Below are positions 52,257 through 63,102 of a stretch of 64,000 nt of DNA, piece by piece. The number at the start of each line of letters is the position of its first letter. Within the stretch, counting starts at the first letter, position 1. The DNA is from Lingula anatina (taxonomy: Eukaryota; Brachiopoda; Lingulata; Lingulida; Lingulidae), in the NCBI RefSeq assembly GCF_001039355.2, contig NW_019775766.1, positions 142,808-206,807 of the forward strand, written 5' to 3'. Both the position numbers and the translations under genes were made by a program. The notes beneath the pieces were generated by a model. It worked only from the letters and a program-made list of their open reading frames with translations, was not told the origin of the DNA and ran no database searches.

Positions 52257-55200
52257 CTGAAATGACAAGTGGACCACATTAAAAACAGGAGACCACGTGG
52301 TTCTCAATTGTCTCTTCAGAGTAAACAAGTCTAGGGTCCTCAAAAAGTGTTCATAGAAACAACTCCTGGGTCTGTTACCTTTATATTTTGTAACAGTAAA
52401 AGCTTTGCCATGTAAAACATTCTTCAATCAAATCATTCAATCAAATGTATTTCATACAACAGACATGAGCTTAGGTTTAAAAAAACCTCTGAATATTTAT
52501 CATGGGACCCAACACCTAACTTAGACGAATCTCAGAATTGGATTTTAAAAAACGTGGAATTCTGCTTTTCCGCAGAAAAAGCTAATGTCTGACAGAAACA
52601 AAAATTGACAACGTTATTCGAAGAAAAGAAAAAATTCTCAAGATGTCTCAGTACCTTCTGGCTGCACCACCTCCAGTACATATTCATTTCTCTGGTTTTC
52701 TATAATATGATAAGTGACATCTTCCAGTCCCGCCCCATCCCCTGCTGCCACTGTGATCTGTTCTGTTTGCTGCTGGGGCTGTTCTATCACTGTCACTTCT
52801 TCTGGTTGTTGTTGTTCTTGTTCTGTGACTGTCCCCTCTGAGGCTGGGACAATGTCTTTGTTAACAGTCCAGCTTTGTTTGATATCAGAGTCTGCACTCT
52901 GGCCTGCAGTGTCCTGTACCTGTGAGATAATATACCAGGTTTATTTTAAGTTCTTCAGAAAATTTAATAACTTTGCATTTTTTTTTTCAAATAAAAAGAA
53001 TTTATTGCATTCTGTGCTACAGCATCTGTTCTTCTAACACGTAATACTAAGATGCTCTTACTTTTGATTGAAAATGCCCCAAAAGAAGAAAGACAACCCT
53101 ATTCCTCTGAAATTTCCCTAGCTGACTTTGAAACTTTCAAGCAAAATCTATCAGCACTCTAAACTCTCTTTCACATATAAAAGTTAGGAAAATTTCTATC
53201 TCTAAAAGGTGGCCAAGCAAAAGTTGGGGTGTAGTTTACCTGTAGGAAGCTCCCTGCTGGGAACATGCTGGGGTGTAGTTTGGACAGTAACTGGGCTGTC
53301 TCAGGGGTCAGAGAGTCACTGACCTGGGTGGACCCATCACTCATTAATGTCTCCACTCGGGAGATCACATGTTGACCATCTGGAATAGAGGACAGACAAT
53401 AACTGTCATGTTCTTTTTTTACAACAGTTTCTTATTTTGTTTATTTTTAACTATAACTAATACTGCCTATATCTTATCTATTAAAAGTAGCCACCTATAT
53501 TAATTCGGCAGTCACTCATGTTTTTTTAAACAGCATCAGGAATTTTTGTCAGCAAACTTCAACTGCTACTTACTAGTAATCACATGGGCATAAGTNGCTG
53601 CTACTTACTAGTAATCACATGGGCATAAGTTGTCAAAACTGATAATCCTGGAAATGTAGCTGGAGACCAGGGAAACAAATTAAGACAAATTCAGGCTGAT
53701 GACATTTTCAGTCTTATCCCTTTGCTCTTTGTCAGAGTCAAAGTGACTGACTGACATACAATATTTCAACAATAAATCCTTTTCCATACCTTCCCCTGGA
53801 TTCTGCGTCAGTGTCACTGTGACAGTCTCGGCATGTGCGTCATCAGAGGTACTGTTTGATGGCCAAGATGTCAGCTCTATTTGTAGGCCATCTTGTGGAA
53901 GTTGAGCCTGCTGTGTAACAACTTCTACATTGACATTTTCCTGAAATTACCAATAAAATTTCATAATAAGATCTAGAACTTTGCGCAAAATGTCTGCAAA
54001 GACATGAAAGTGCTTTCTGAATCATTTTATAATAATGACATTTACATAATAGAAATGTCTTAATACTGTTATCTGTCTGATAATTTTCATGTCCATACAC
54101 AAAAGCTGCTTAAAATACTGATCACAATCTCATCCTGCCATTTGCTCTTTTAATATGCTACTTTACATGCCAGTTTCTATGTCTATTAAACTGGGATATA
54201 CTCCACACTGGTAACTTACCACATGTACTGCAGGCAGGACCCCCATCTCTATGTCTATTAAACTGGGATATACTCCACACTGGTAACTTACCACATGTAC
54301 TGCAGGCAGGACCCCCGTCTCAATGTCTATTAAACTGGGATATACTCCTCACAGGTAACTTACCACATGTACTGCAGGTAGGACCCTGGTCTCTATGTCT
54401 ATTAAACTGGGATATACTTCACACTGGTAACTTACCACATGTACTGCAGGCAGGACCCCTGTCTCAATGTCTTTCAAAGCTTGGTGAAAGTGATTCTGAA
54501 GGTCGTGGACAGTTGGGAAATAGGTCAAGTTGTGCTTCTCTGGGATTTGATCTGGGCTGGTGAATAAGTCTCTCTCTACAAATTTTCTAAAAACAAAATG
54601 AAAAGTTTAAAAGACTGAATATCTTTCTTTCTTTCTCCCTCTCCTAGTTTTTCTTCAAGGTTCAGGTAGGAAACTACTAACAGTGTTTATCATGGCCATC
54701 CAAAGATCAGATTTAAGTAAAAAACCATTGTGACACACACACATATGCACGGAAACATACACACAAACACACACACGCACAAAAGCATACACACACGCAC
54801 ACATTACCTCAACTGTTTCCTAACTTGATAAATCTCCCTCATTCCCCCTGCCACCAGTTCCCGTATCTTCAGCGCCACCCTGGGGTGAACCCTGGATGGG
54901 CCTGGCTCTTCCACCTCGCCAAATGTGGCATTGTTGGGCTCTACAAATGTGCTGTGGAACTCATGGGCCTGGTCTGTAGGCAGCTGGACATACCATCTGG
55001 GTACGAGACAAAATACCAGACTTCACATACTTACATTGTTTATTTGCAAACACTTATAAGTGAACTGAAGCTCTTATGTTACTTTTGCCAAATTTATTAC
55101 AGGCTTAGGTCAGCATATTAATTTTAATGGCTAAAATGGTCGAGTGATTGTCGCAAAAAATGTTTTCCTAGAGTGAGGCGAGTCTCTAGTAGTGGAGAAT

Positions 55201-57745
55201 TCTCACCTGTCGTGTCCTAAAGTCTCCCAGTCTCTCCCACGTTTCTTCAGTTCTTGGAATGTTTTATCCATCATCTGTTTCATAGTCTTTTTGTCTTGGT
55301 TGACATCTACAGCAAATTCTGGGAACTTTTTCACTTTCTTAATGTAGATTCTACAAAGAGGACATGCATAAACCTTGATCATGAGAAAAAATTCTTCAAT
55401 TAAGCTGACAGGATAAAAGGCAAATTCTGTTGTCTTATTGCAACAACATAAAAATAGAATCTACAAAAACATTTCACCTCATTATCATTTAAAAATTTCT
55501 TCTCAACTATATTACAAACAATCAATAACCCTGGAAAATTCCCTTAAGTTTTATTTTTTCCTGCAGCCAACATAGAATTTTCTCACTATCACCTGGAACT
55601 CTGTTCAAATCAAGCAAAAGGCTTATATACCAGACTTGACAAACAGTCAAACTGATAATAAACAAGCTCTAAAGGCTACAAATATACCTTGCTGGACATG
55701 TTTGTTTGAATTCTTTCTGACTGTCTGGTCCTTTGAGGCTGTTATTCTGCCTGCCTTTTCTCCTGGGACCAAACTGACACTCCATAACTATGGCCCTGCT
55801 GCCTGCAAGTCAATATCACACAGAACTGATTAACTACAGTGAGTTTTGACAGTAAGAAATACATTAACTGTACCACAATATGACCTTTTTCTCTCTCACA
55901 AGCACTTGGTTTACGAGTGAGCTGACACAACTTTTTTAAACTCAAATTGTTAAACTACCATTCATTTGTCAAAACAAAAACTTTCAACTGATCAGGAACT
56001 AAACCTTACAATTCATATCACACCAGCCCACTTTTAGCCTCTCACTGCCAGACAGTTAGCAGGCTAAGAAGATTATGGTACAGACTTAAGAGGAATTATC
56101 CCCTGAGTCCACATTACCTTGGTTGATAAATGGCACCCCATCAAAGGGCACGTACTGAGACTTCCACATGAGTCTGGTAGCCTGGGGGCCGCTAGGAGAC
56201 TGCCGTGTGCCCCAGTAACTATTGGTCTGTTGTTTGTGATAGGTTAACAGTAGGTCTAACTCCACCTCACTCTCCACCCAACCTCTGTAGGAATCACCTA
56301 TTGTCTGAATTGAAAATATAATAATTAAGAGTTTGTTACATGTTTTTGTCCACATAAAAATCTATCCACATGAAAAAAGAATGAAAGAAAGAAAATTGTA
56401 AAGAAAAAGACTGACCTGGTAATCATAATTTTTTTATTGACACTAGAGTTTTAAAAATTTATACAAAAAAATAATGATGATGAAATTCCAATATGACACT
56501 GCAACCAGCAGCTTGAGATTGAGACCTACTTTCAGGAAAAATGTTAAAAATAAATCAAAATAAAAAACAAATATCAAAATAATTAAATAAAGAAGAAATC
56601 TTTACACAACACTAGAGGTAAATCGTTCTCTACCTCACAATCATTGAGCCTCAGTGCCCAGGGGGGGCAGCCAGGTGGGGGTGCTTTCCTGGGCGGGGGT
56701 GGCACTGAGGGTCTGGGTGCTGGGATGATTACAGGTAAACCTTCAGGGAAGTGTGCTGAGATGTCTGTGTCCCCTCCACCTTGACCTACAGATTCAATGG
56801 TTATGTTAGATTATCAAAATAGGGTTCACCTCATAACAGCACCCAGTTATTGTCATATTACTTTTCCCTATTTTTACATAACAAAAACATTTTGAAAAAA
56901 TTAATTTTTTAATGTTAAAATTATTTATGTCAAATTATTATTAACTTTTTTATATTTCCTGTAATCAAAGAATAAAATATTTAAACAAAAATAGAAAAAT
57001 AAGACTGCAACTCACACAATGGTACATCATGCTTTGAATCACACACTTTTATTAAAAACTGCTTAACTCGTCTTTTAACCAAAGTTTCTATACACTTTAC
57101 CTTCATTTGGGCTGACAGCAATAATTGAGATCTCCCCGTTACTGGAGGAGGGGATCACCTGCCACACTTTATCCCCTAGGGTGTCCAGGTCCCCAGGGTT
57201 ACTGACTTGGATCACTCGTATGGTGCTGCCCTCTATTGAAGAATTGGGAGCTACGCTGTTCAACAAGCTCTGTAGTGTGATGTTCTCAGCTGCTATAACT
57301 GAAATCGATGTATTTTATGTGATTGATGCAGTTAATTTTTTGTTTTGGGGGGGGGGGGGGGGGGGGGGAGGAGTGGGAGGAATGGGAACACACATCAGCA
57401 AGTAGCAATAAAAAATTTATCAAAAATGTACATATCCACTGGTCTTTCAACCAACAATATGTGGTAATGGGTAAATTCACTTTTAACATTATGCATAAGG
57501 GAGTACATCTGCATGTTCAATGTTTTTCATATTACTTTCAAGACGTTATCATCAACTTAAAGGCCCAGTATTGTCCAGTGCTAACCTGTAGACCCACTGG
57601 CTGTCGCAGGCTGCTGCTGTTGTTCTTGCTGTTGTTGTAGTTGTTGCTGTATCTTCAGCTTAGCACTGGCAGTTGTTGCCTGGTCTGCACTGGTCTGTGT
57701 GGCTAGATTGTCTGCCATGTCTCCTTCTCCTTTATTCTCTGCCAT
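52174..57745 (-). CDS. CARF: Calcium-responsive transcription factor CARF (whole gene, 12 coding exons)
   Basis: Coding exons in order on the - strand: 57745-57586, 57298-57101, 56785-56634, 56304-56118, 55802-55688, 55350-55207, 54996-54808, 54586-54436, 53940-53790, 53379-53240, 52919-52655, 52256-52174. All phases agree, giving about 644 residues (human CARF is about 725). The ALS2CR8/CARF core is unmistakable: [40 protein letters not shown] then YVPFDGVPF (216-229), [12 protein letters not shown] (238-249), [15 protein letters not shown] (267-281) and WYVQLPT (320-326). In mammals CARF binds a calcium response element in the BDNF promoter and activates it in neurons. Its function here is inferred from that family. 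The N-terminus has a Gln-rich stretch ([15 protein letters not shown]) and the C-terminal half is acidic and Gln-rich, as expected for an activation region. It is convergent with giantin and divergent from the gene at 61291. Confidence 0.93.
52655..52919 (-). CDS. CARF: CARF coding exon 11 (residues 530-618)
   Basis: It is bounded by ATCTCACAG and GAAG|gtactg on the - strand. Acidic and Gln-rich ([20 protein letters not shown]), a likely activation region, followed by [20 protein letters not shown]. Confidence 0.85.
53240..53379 (-). CDS. CARF: CARF coding exon 10 (residues 483-529)
   Basis: It is bounded by TATTCCAG and CAG|gtaaac on the - strand, phase 0 at its end. Reads [18 protein letters not shown], then [20 protein letters not shown]. 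Confidence 0.87.
53563..53630. repeat. 33-bp direct duplication around a single N
   Basis: The sequence CTGCTACTTACTAGTAATCACATGGGCATAAGT occurs at 53563-53595 and 53598-53630 with the N at 53596 between them. This looks like two overlapping contig ends joined without merging, so it is probably an assembly artefact in a CARF intron. Confidence 0.8.
53790..53940 (-). CDS. CARF: CARF coding exon 9 (residues 433-483)
   Basis: It is bounded by AATTTCAG and GAAG|gtatgg on the - strand, ending in phase 1. Reads [20 protein letters not shown] and ends [12 protein letters not shown], a Thr/Val-rich low-complexity region. Confidence 0.87.
54207..54470 (-). repeat. Four-copy 72-bp tandem repeat that duplicates the exon 8 splice donor
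   Basis: GTAACTTACCACATGTACTGCAGG (+ strand) recurs with its start at 54211, 54283, 54355 and 54427, exactly 72 bases apart. On the - strand each unit contains [12 protein letters not shown] or a close variant followed by |gtaagttac. The first copy on the - strand (ending 54436) is the true exon end. Confidence 0.9.
54436..54586 (-). CDS. CARF: CARF coding exon 8 (residues 382-432)
   Basis: It is bounded by GTTTTTAG and CATGTG|gtaagt on the - strand. Reads [20 protein letters not shown], then [20 protein letters not shown], matching the conserved FVERELF..D..PERHNLSFFPT block of vertebrate CARF. The donor is the first of four tandem copies. Confidence 0.92.
54733..54803. repeat. Degenerate (CA)n microsatellite
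   Basis: ACACACACATATGCACGG-type CA-rich sequence lies in a CARF intron, directly against the donor of exon 7. Confidence 0.85.
54808..54996 (-). CDS. CARF: CARF coding exon 7 (residues 319-382)
   Basis: It is bounded by CGTACCCAG and TTGAG|gtaatg on the - strand, with split codons on both sides. It starts with the conserved [14 protein letters not shown] and ends with [17 protein letters not shown] followed by [10 protein letters not shown], a segment conserved in vertebrate CARF. Confidence 0.92.
55207..55350 (-). CDS. CARF: CARF coding exon 6 (residues 271-319)
   Basis: It is bounded by CTTTGTAG and GACAG|gtgaga on the - strand. Reads [18 protein letters not shown]; the IYIKKV.KFPE motif is a family hallmark. 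Confidence 0.92.
55688..55802 (-). CDS. CARF: CARF coding exon 5 (residues 233-271)
   Basis: It is bounded by GACTTGCAG and GCAAG|gtatat on the - strand. Contains [19 protein letters not shown] and KQTCPAR, among the most conserved parts of the CARF family. Confidence 0.94.
56118..56304 (-). CDS. CARF: CARF coding exon 4 (residues 171-233)
   Basis: It is bounded by AATTCAG and CCAAG|gtaatg on the - strand. Contains [26 protein letters not shown] and [17 protein letters not shown], the signature of the CARF DNA-binding core. Confidence 0.95.
56634..56785 (-). CDS. CARF: CARF coding exon 3 (residues 120-170)
   Basis: It is bounded by TCTGTAG and GAG|gtagag on the - strand. Proline-rich ([20 protein letters not shown]) leading into WALRLNDCE, which matches the PPGCP.WA.RL..CE entry to the core in vertebrate CARF. 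Confidence 0.92.
57101..57298 (-). CDS. CARF: CARF coding exon 2 (residues 54-120)
   Basis: It is bounded by GATTTCAG and GAAG|gtaaag on the - strand. Reads [20 protein letters not shown], then [20 protein letters not shown]. Not a recognised domain. Confidence 0.85.
57347..57368. repeat. Run of 22 G (C22 on the CARF strand)
   Basis: This run lies about 50 bases upstream of the CARF exon 2 acceptor and is read as C22 in the transcript. Such a run is prone to length error and may affect branch-point or pyrimidine-tract use. Confidence 0.9.
57586..57745 (-). CDS. CARF: CARF coding exon 1 (residues 1-54)
   Basis: The ATG at 57745-57743 opens [17 protein letters not shown]; a second in-frame Met follows nine codons later. 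The exon ends TCTACAG|gttagc. It contains the Gln-rich [16 protein letters not shown] 3' splice site at 57766-57768 (TTTTTACAG) precedes 20 untranslated bases, so there is an upstream untranslated exon. Confidence 0.87.
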
Positions 57746-57768
57746 TAATGTGGATCAATCAATTGCTG

Positions 57769-58355
57769 TAAAAATTGAATGGTGTAAAATTAGCGTAAAA
57801 AAATAAACATGTTTTTGTTAGGGTTGATGACACAGGGTTTGAGTCTAAATACTAGCCATTTCTTCTTTTTATTTTCATATATATACACGTTTGTCAAAAT
57901 GTAAGAGTAACCCAGAGTGGAACGTGAAGAAAACTTTTGCCTCCTCAATATTTTACCCACAATCAGGGTCTAACAAAATGGATTCCACGGAATGCTGTAG
58001 GCAACCTGGCATCATATTGCATTTTTCTTGTCCATTCTCTCATATTTGATTTTTAATGACCAAAAAGAAAAATATTCACAAAGGTGGTGCTCAATAGCCC
58101 TTGCCATTTTGACTTTGACTTGGAATTCCCTCTTGAACATTGCATACTTGAAATTTAGGAAGATCGCAGCGAGAACAAGTGCGTGGTAAAAGTTACACGA
58201 AATATTGCAAATGGTGCGGCGTGCGCAGAGCAACAATATCTGTCCCATATTTAAATAAATCGAAACCACAAACATTAAAGGTTCTTGGGGAACCCCTTCA
58301 AAGGTAATATAAACCTCCGGACGAGGCAAAAAATGTACGAAAGCGAGTCACAAAC
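57769..58355 (-). other. CARF 5' intron (probable)
   Basis: Between the acceptor at 57766-57768 and a candidate donor CGAG|gtttgt (- strand, exon edge at 58356) lies AT-rich DNA without a supported exon. Confidence 0.45.
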
Positions 58356-58690
58356 CTCGAATCGAAATCAGACCTCGTCTTCAAGATGGCGTCCACATAG
58401 AGGCCGCGCATATTCTCTAAGCCCTTTTTTTATGAAAATAAAGTAAGAAGATATTATCTCTGATTTGAACTGAACTTTACCAAATTTAACATTCAGTATT
58501 TATAAAATATAATAAAATTAACGTAAAATATTAGCTATTCTCGCATTCTATTAATATTGTATATTTGAGACTATGTGGCGCCCACAAACGGGGTCATGTC
58601 AATGAGGTCAGAGTAAACTGTGTCACACCATATATCGGCCGATGCGGTTTGCCGATCTTAGATTAACACGCTGTACTGTGTTAAAGGTAA
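58356..58690. promoter_or_regulatory. Candidate bidirectional promoter of CARF (-) and the next gene (+)
   Basis: CpG content rises here. AAGATGGCGTC at 58383-58393 matches the YY1 core (AAGATGGCG), which commonly lies just inside the first exon of CpG promoters. CARF's untranslated first exon would lie on the - side (about 58356-58400). On the + side a stretch ending TGTTAAAG|gtaagt at 58687 could be the first exon of the downstream gene. No TATA box is clear. Confidence 0.5.
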
Positions 58691-58746
58691 GTGTAATGTG
58701 TGTTGATTAGCACGTTTACAGAATATATATTTTACTACATATTGCA

Positions 58747-58882
58747 GTGTGTTAAAAGACATCCTGTCGGCTTTGTGATACTTCCGTGCATGTTGTTTTC
58801 ACTTAGTTTTTCACTGATTTTGTTTGTTTATGGAATTCTAAAGGCTGTTTTAAGTGAGGCACTTTCAGTTCGGGGCAGCTTT
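58747..58882 (+). other. Possible exon with a hydrophobic open frame
   Basis: A stretch bounded by ATATTGCAG and CTTTAC|gtaagt is open and encodes RHPVGFVILPCMLFSLSFSL followed by ILFVYGILKA, which could span a membrane. The intron before it would be only about 60 bases. I cannot join it in phase to the coding exon at 61291, so it is either a 5' untranslated exon, an exon of a different transcript, or chance. Confidence 0.25.
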
Positions 58883-59016
58883 ACGTAAGTGTGTCACCTC
58901 ATATAACAGAGCTGCGATGGGTCAAGTTTATTACAGGTGAAATGTCGTGTACCGGTACTTTTGTTGATATTTGCGACCTGGACTGTGTGGATCTTAAATA
59001 AGTTCTTGCAGGTGCC

Positions 59017-59589
59017 NNNNNNNNNNNNNNNNNNNNNNNNNNNNNNNNNNNNNNNNNNNNNNNNNNNNNNNNNNNNNNNNNNNNNNNNNNNNNNNNNNNN
59101 NNNNNNNNNNNNNNNNNNNNNNNNNNNNNNNNNNNNNNNNNNNNNNNNNNNNNNNNNNNNNNNNNNNNNNNNNNNNNNNNNNNNNNNNNNNNNNNNNNNN
59201 NNNNNNNNNNNNNNNNNNNNNNNNNNNNNNNNNNNNNNNNNNNNNNNNNNNNNNNNNNNNNNNNNNNNNNNNNNNNNNNNNNNNNNNNNNNNNNNNNNNN
59301 NNNNNNNNNNNNNNNNNNNNNNNNNNNNNNNNNNNNNNNNNNNNNNNNNNNNNNNNNNNNNNNNNNNNNNNNNNNNNNNNNNNNNNNNNNNNNNNNNNNN
59401 NNNNNNNNNNNNNNNNNNNNNNNNNNNNNNNNNNNNNNNNNNNNNNNNNNNNNNNNNNNNNNNNNNNNNNNNNNNNNNNNNNNNNNNNNNNNNNNNNNNN
59501 NNNNNNNNNNNNNNNNNNNNNNNNNNNNNNNNNNNNNNNNNNNNNNNNNNNNNNNNNNNNNNNNNNNNNNCCCCCCCCCCCCCCCCCCC
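59017..59589. other. Assembly gap (554 N) followed by a C19 run
   Basis: Positions 59017-59570 are N and 59571-59589 are C. The homopolymer probably caused the break. An exon could be hidden here. Confidence 0.98.
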
Positions 59590-60900
59590 AACCAAACCCT
59601 CCTCACATTAACATAATACGAGTACCACGCCATCCTCATTTGTCACCACACAATCAGGTGAGTTACACCTCATAACTGTCATAAACATGACGCTCTCTCA
59701 GTGCATCATTTTAACCCAATGTGACAGATAAAATTTTACTAGTAATTTAAGGACTGTTTCTTCATAATAGGTGTATGTATATATGTAATTATGATATACA
59801 TGTGTGCAGGTCATGTTTTCTTTTCAGTTGACAGTCACTGATAATCTAAGATAAATATCTTTCTCAGACAGCATCCATGAAAATACCCCCTTTCCATGAA
59901 TTATAATAAAAATTATACCAGAGCTTTTATGTATTTTTTCATGATCAGGTTAAGGCATACGTACACTACAATGAAGAACGTAATTTTCTTTTCTTGATCT
60001 GAGAAAAAAATAGATTTAACATTAGATACTGTTTTGTTTGCAGAAACAATTCTATAAACTGATTCACATGATTGAAATAGTGTTTTGGTACCTGTGATCA
60101 AATTATACCTTTCAGCAGTTATAGCCAATATTGAAAGGTTCAAAAATTAAATGTCAACGTGTATTTGGTCATATAATATCTTCCATAGTATTGACAGTGA
60201 CCATGAACATGCTGATTTCACTCAGATACACTGTGCATACATATTTAGGTCATAGTCCAGTTTGTTCACCCTGTATTCCAGAGATAATTAGAGTCTCATC
60301 CCTATTATCAGCATACCTTAACTTTGTTCTGTTAAATCTCTGATACACGGGGTGAGTTTGTTTAACAAGATATATATCCTGGGGTACCTGGATGACCAGG
60401 TGTACTGGGGATTGAGGATTGCATCATGGTGTTGGGTTGTGGTTGAAGATTGAGTTCATTTTGTTGTTCATCTCTGAATGTCACTATTGTTTGCAGGTTA
60501 GCATTGTTTTAGTTATGGTCATATACAGTAGGAGGTGAGTGGTTGTGGTCATTTGGGACTGGTGGGGCATTGGATACTACTTTAGATTAGGCTGTCACTT
60601 GGTCATGTAATAATGCCAATAGCTTTTCTGACTTTGAAAGAAAATTGGAGAAAATGACTAAAATGAAGAAACTATCTACAAAGAAAGTTACCTGAATATG
60701 GTTTATATATGACTTGGAAGGGAAAAAAAGGGGGCTCCTATTCTCTTTAAAATTCTGTGACTTATTCTTGATGATGGTATGTAGGTGTCCATGTTCCTCC
60801 CTACCCAGGTTCTTCTAATATTTTACTTGTCACTGATGCATGGGAGAGGGAATATAACAACAAACTCATATGCATTTAGTGGACCTTAACAGGTAGTATT
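59590..60900 (+). other. Upstream region or 5' intron of the third gene
   Basis: AT-rich DNA with no supported coding exon. Confidence 0.5.
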
Positions 60901-60913
60901 TAGGATGTGTATC

Positions 60914-61100
60914 GGCGCATTCAGAACCAATGATCTGCAGATTAACTAGTCCACAGATCAAATATGGCGCAACCCACTTGAAAGCTTGCCGAGATTTAAT
61001 TGCTCTGCCCCTGCTGGAAGGTGCGCCAGGGAGGCAGGAATCCATTTTCGAGTGCATGTCATATTTGATTTTTGGACCAGTTTGTCCTTGGATCAGCTTG
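60914..61100 (+). mobile_element. Diverged short inverted-repeat element, copy 1
   Basis: It contains GCATTCAGAACC, AACTAGTCCACAGATCAAAT, ATGGCGCAACCCAC and AAAGCTTGCCG near the left end and CATATTTGATTTTTGGACCAG at the right. These match, in order, the inner parts of the better preserved element at 63452-63628. Its ends are eroded. Confidence 0.6.
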
Positions 61101-61218
61101 GTTTTAAATGCGACCTGTGTGTGTTTTGATGATCTCTGCAGATAGGGAAGGGAGTGCAGCATTTTGTTCAGCAAGATCTGTGGTTTTGGGCATGACACGT
61201 TTTTACTTATTTTTTCAG

Positions 61219-61290
61219 CTAAAAGTAGATTCTCATATATAAGATGAAAACATACAGTTAGTAATAAGAGAAAGACAAGATACCAGCAGC
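61219..61290 (+). other. 5' untranslated part of the third gene's first coding exon
   Basis: It follows the 3' splice site TTTTTTCAG (61210-61218) and contains no ATG in good context before 61291. Confidence 0.55.
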
Positions 61291-61526
61291 ATGAGTTCTA
61301 AGAAGAAAGAAGACAAGAACCCAAAGGGTGTGATTGCAGAAGAGCCGGAGCATGAGCGACCCAAGGGAGTGCAGTTCAGTATCTCTGTTGATGAAGGAGA
61401 TAGTCAGGATTCTGAGTTGGGCAAACTGAAAGGGAATACTTCATCTTCATCGCTAGCTTCAACTACTTCAAGCTCAAGTGGCGACGGTGATATTCAGCTG
61501 AGACAAAATAACACCATACCATTGAG
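61291..61526 (+). CDS. First coding exon of an unrecognised gene (residues 1-79)
   Basis: The ATG (context AGCAGCATGAGT) opens MSSKKKEDKNPKGVIAEEPE. The exon then reads ERPKGVQFSISVDEGD and a serine/threonine-rich run (SSSSLASTTSSSSGDGD), and ends CCATTGAG|gtgagt in phase 2. The segment is hydrophilic and probably disordered, as at the cytosolic N-terminus of many membrane proteins or in regulatory proteins. I do not recognise the family. The gene continues past the window and is divergent from CARF. Confidence 0.65.
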
Positions 61527-63048
61527 GTGAGTACATAGAATGATATTAATTATATAATATAATGTATGTGATTTTACTATCAGAATTTTGTGTGCGATTT
61601 TATGTATGTATTCTTTTATGTTTTTCACCTCTGAGGTGGGAATAAATAAATAATATAACTGTTACAATGATTGTGTGGTCACACCCTGAGTTTCCACTGG
61701 AAACTAGTGGGAAGATAGCATGTGAAATTCTGGACTGGGTGGCAGGAACTAGGTTTATGTTGGAATTTGAAATTTGATAAAAAAAATAACATGGAAATCA
61801 TCTGAGAAGCCTAAAATGAGGCTGTCTCATTGTGTGACACATAATATGAGACTAGGAAATGTGTGAGAATCCACCTGAGGTTGGGTTAACATTTCAGTGA
61901 TTAGAGTAAAAACTATATGTGCCAGGAATGTCATCTTTGAGAGCAGTACAAAAATGACATGCAAAACGTGGATATTTTACTGTTGTGCAATAGATTGTAA
62001 TTCTACGGAAAATGAAAATGATCAGAAAAATATCCATGATCAAATTCTGATAACTTTGATATATTGTTACCCCTTACTGTGTCATCATTTCTAATCCCAT
62101 TTCTTTTCCAAATCTTGCTTGATTTTTGCAAAGACATAAGACTGTGGGCTCTATCTGTGATTCCCACTGATTTGCTTTGGCCAACCTCCCAAATAACTCA
62201 TCTTTTTATTCTTTTGTCAAGTTGTAGTTTGTCAATTTTTGATAAGTGAGCCATGTGGACAAACCAAAGTAGTTAGCATAACCCCAGTTGTGAGATAGTT
62301 AAACTTGAATAACTAGTAAACTTCATATGTGAATTCTTTTTGTAATGCAGTGTTTTTCATTTTAACTAAATCTTGGTTTTATTTTGTTTATTTTTACCCC
62401 AGGGCATTGTTTGATTTGCTGGACCTTCTTAATTAATAAAAGTGAAATGCATGATCTTTTATGTGCTAAATTACCTATTTGTATGGTTTGCTATGTTATT
62501 TTTCAATGATAATACCCTTTTTTTACCCCCCCCCCCCAAATTAAATCTAAGATACAAGAAAAATAAATATATATGGTGCTTACAGTTGTGTTATGTCTGA
62601 AAAGTTTCTAGCTTTGATCCTCACTTAATTTGTTGCAATATGCTTTGGAGCAGACATATTTAGCTATCATCAAAAGCACTTGGTTGAATGCCACGGAACT
62701 TCACAACTTATGCTGTTTTAAGCACTTAGTCCAGCATTTTGATGTAATTCTGTATTAATCTAATAGCTTGGTGACAGAAATGTGTAAAATTACTTAAACC
62801 CAAGTTCTAATTTGATAGTTTTCAAGACTTTACCTATTTTTTGTGACAATAACTTTAAAAGCAAAATAGCCATTGTTCTACTTTGAAGTACATAAATAAA
62901 TATGAAGCTGAAGGTAACTCCTTTCATGTATGAAGAAACACCACTCACTGGCTGCTGTGCTGTGTCAGTTGCATTAGTTGAGAATGGCCCAGGTTCAACC
63001 AAGTGTTTTCACATTTTCAAATTGTGATCACAATTGTGATTATTGTAG
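61527..63048 (+). other. First intron within the coding part of the third gene
   Basis: AT-rich, with a C12 run at 62526-62537. No coding exon between the two listed ones is supported. Confidence 0.55.
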
Positions 63049-63102
63049 CTGTGTCAAAGAGGAACGTGAAGTCATGAACAGCGACCGGGAAGATGGGGAC
63101 AG
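63049..63102 (+). CDS. Second coding exon of the unrecognised gene (54 bases)
   Basis: It is bounded by TATTGTAG and GACAG|gtatca and keeps phase 2 with the exon at 61291-61526. The joined reading is ...NNTIPLSCVKEEREVMNS followed by DREDGD. The match of phase and the good splice sites support it, but its small size keeps confidence moderate. Confidence 0.5.

Noticed and set aside
53563-53630. Direct repeat as a biological duplication
   Set aside because: The N between the two identical copies points to unmerged contig ends rather than a true repeat.
58894-59639. Long frames spanning the N gap
   Set aside because: They exist only because the N run has no stop codons.
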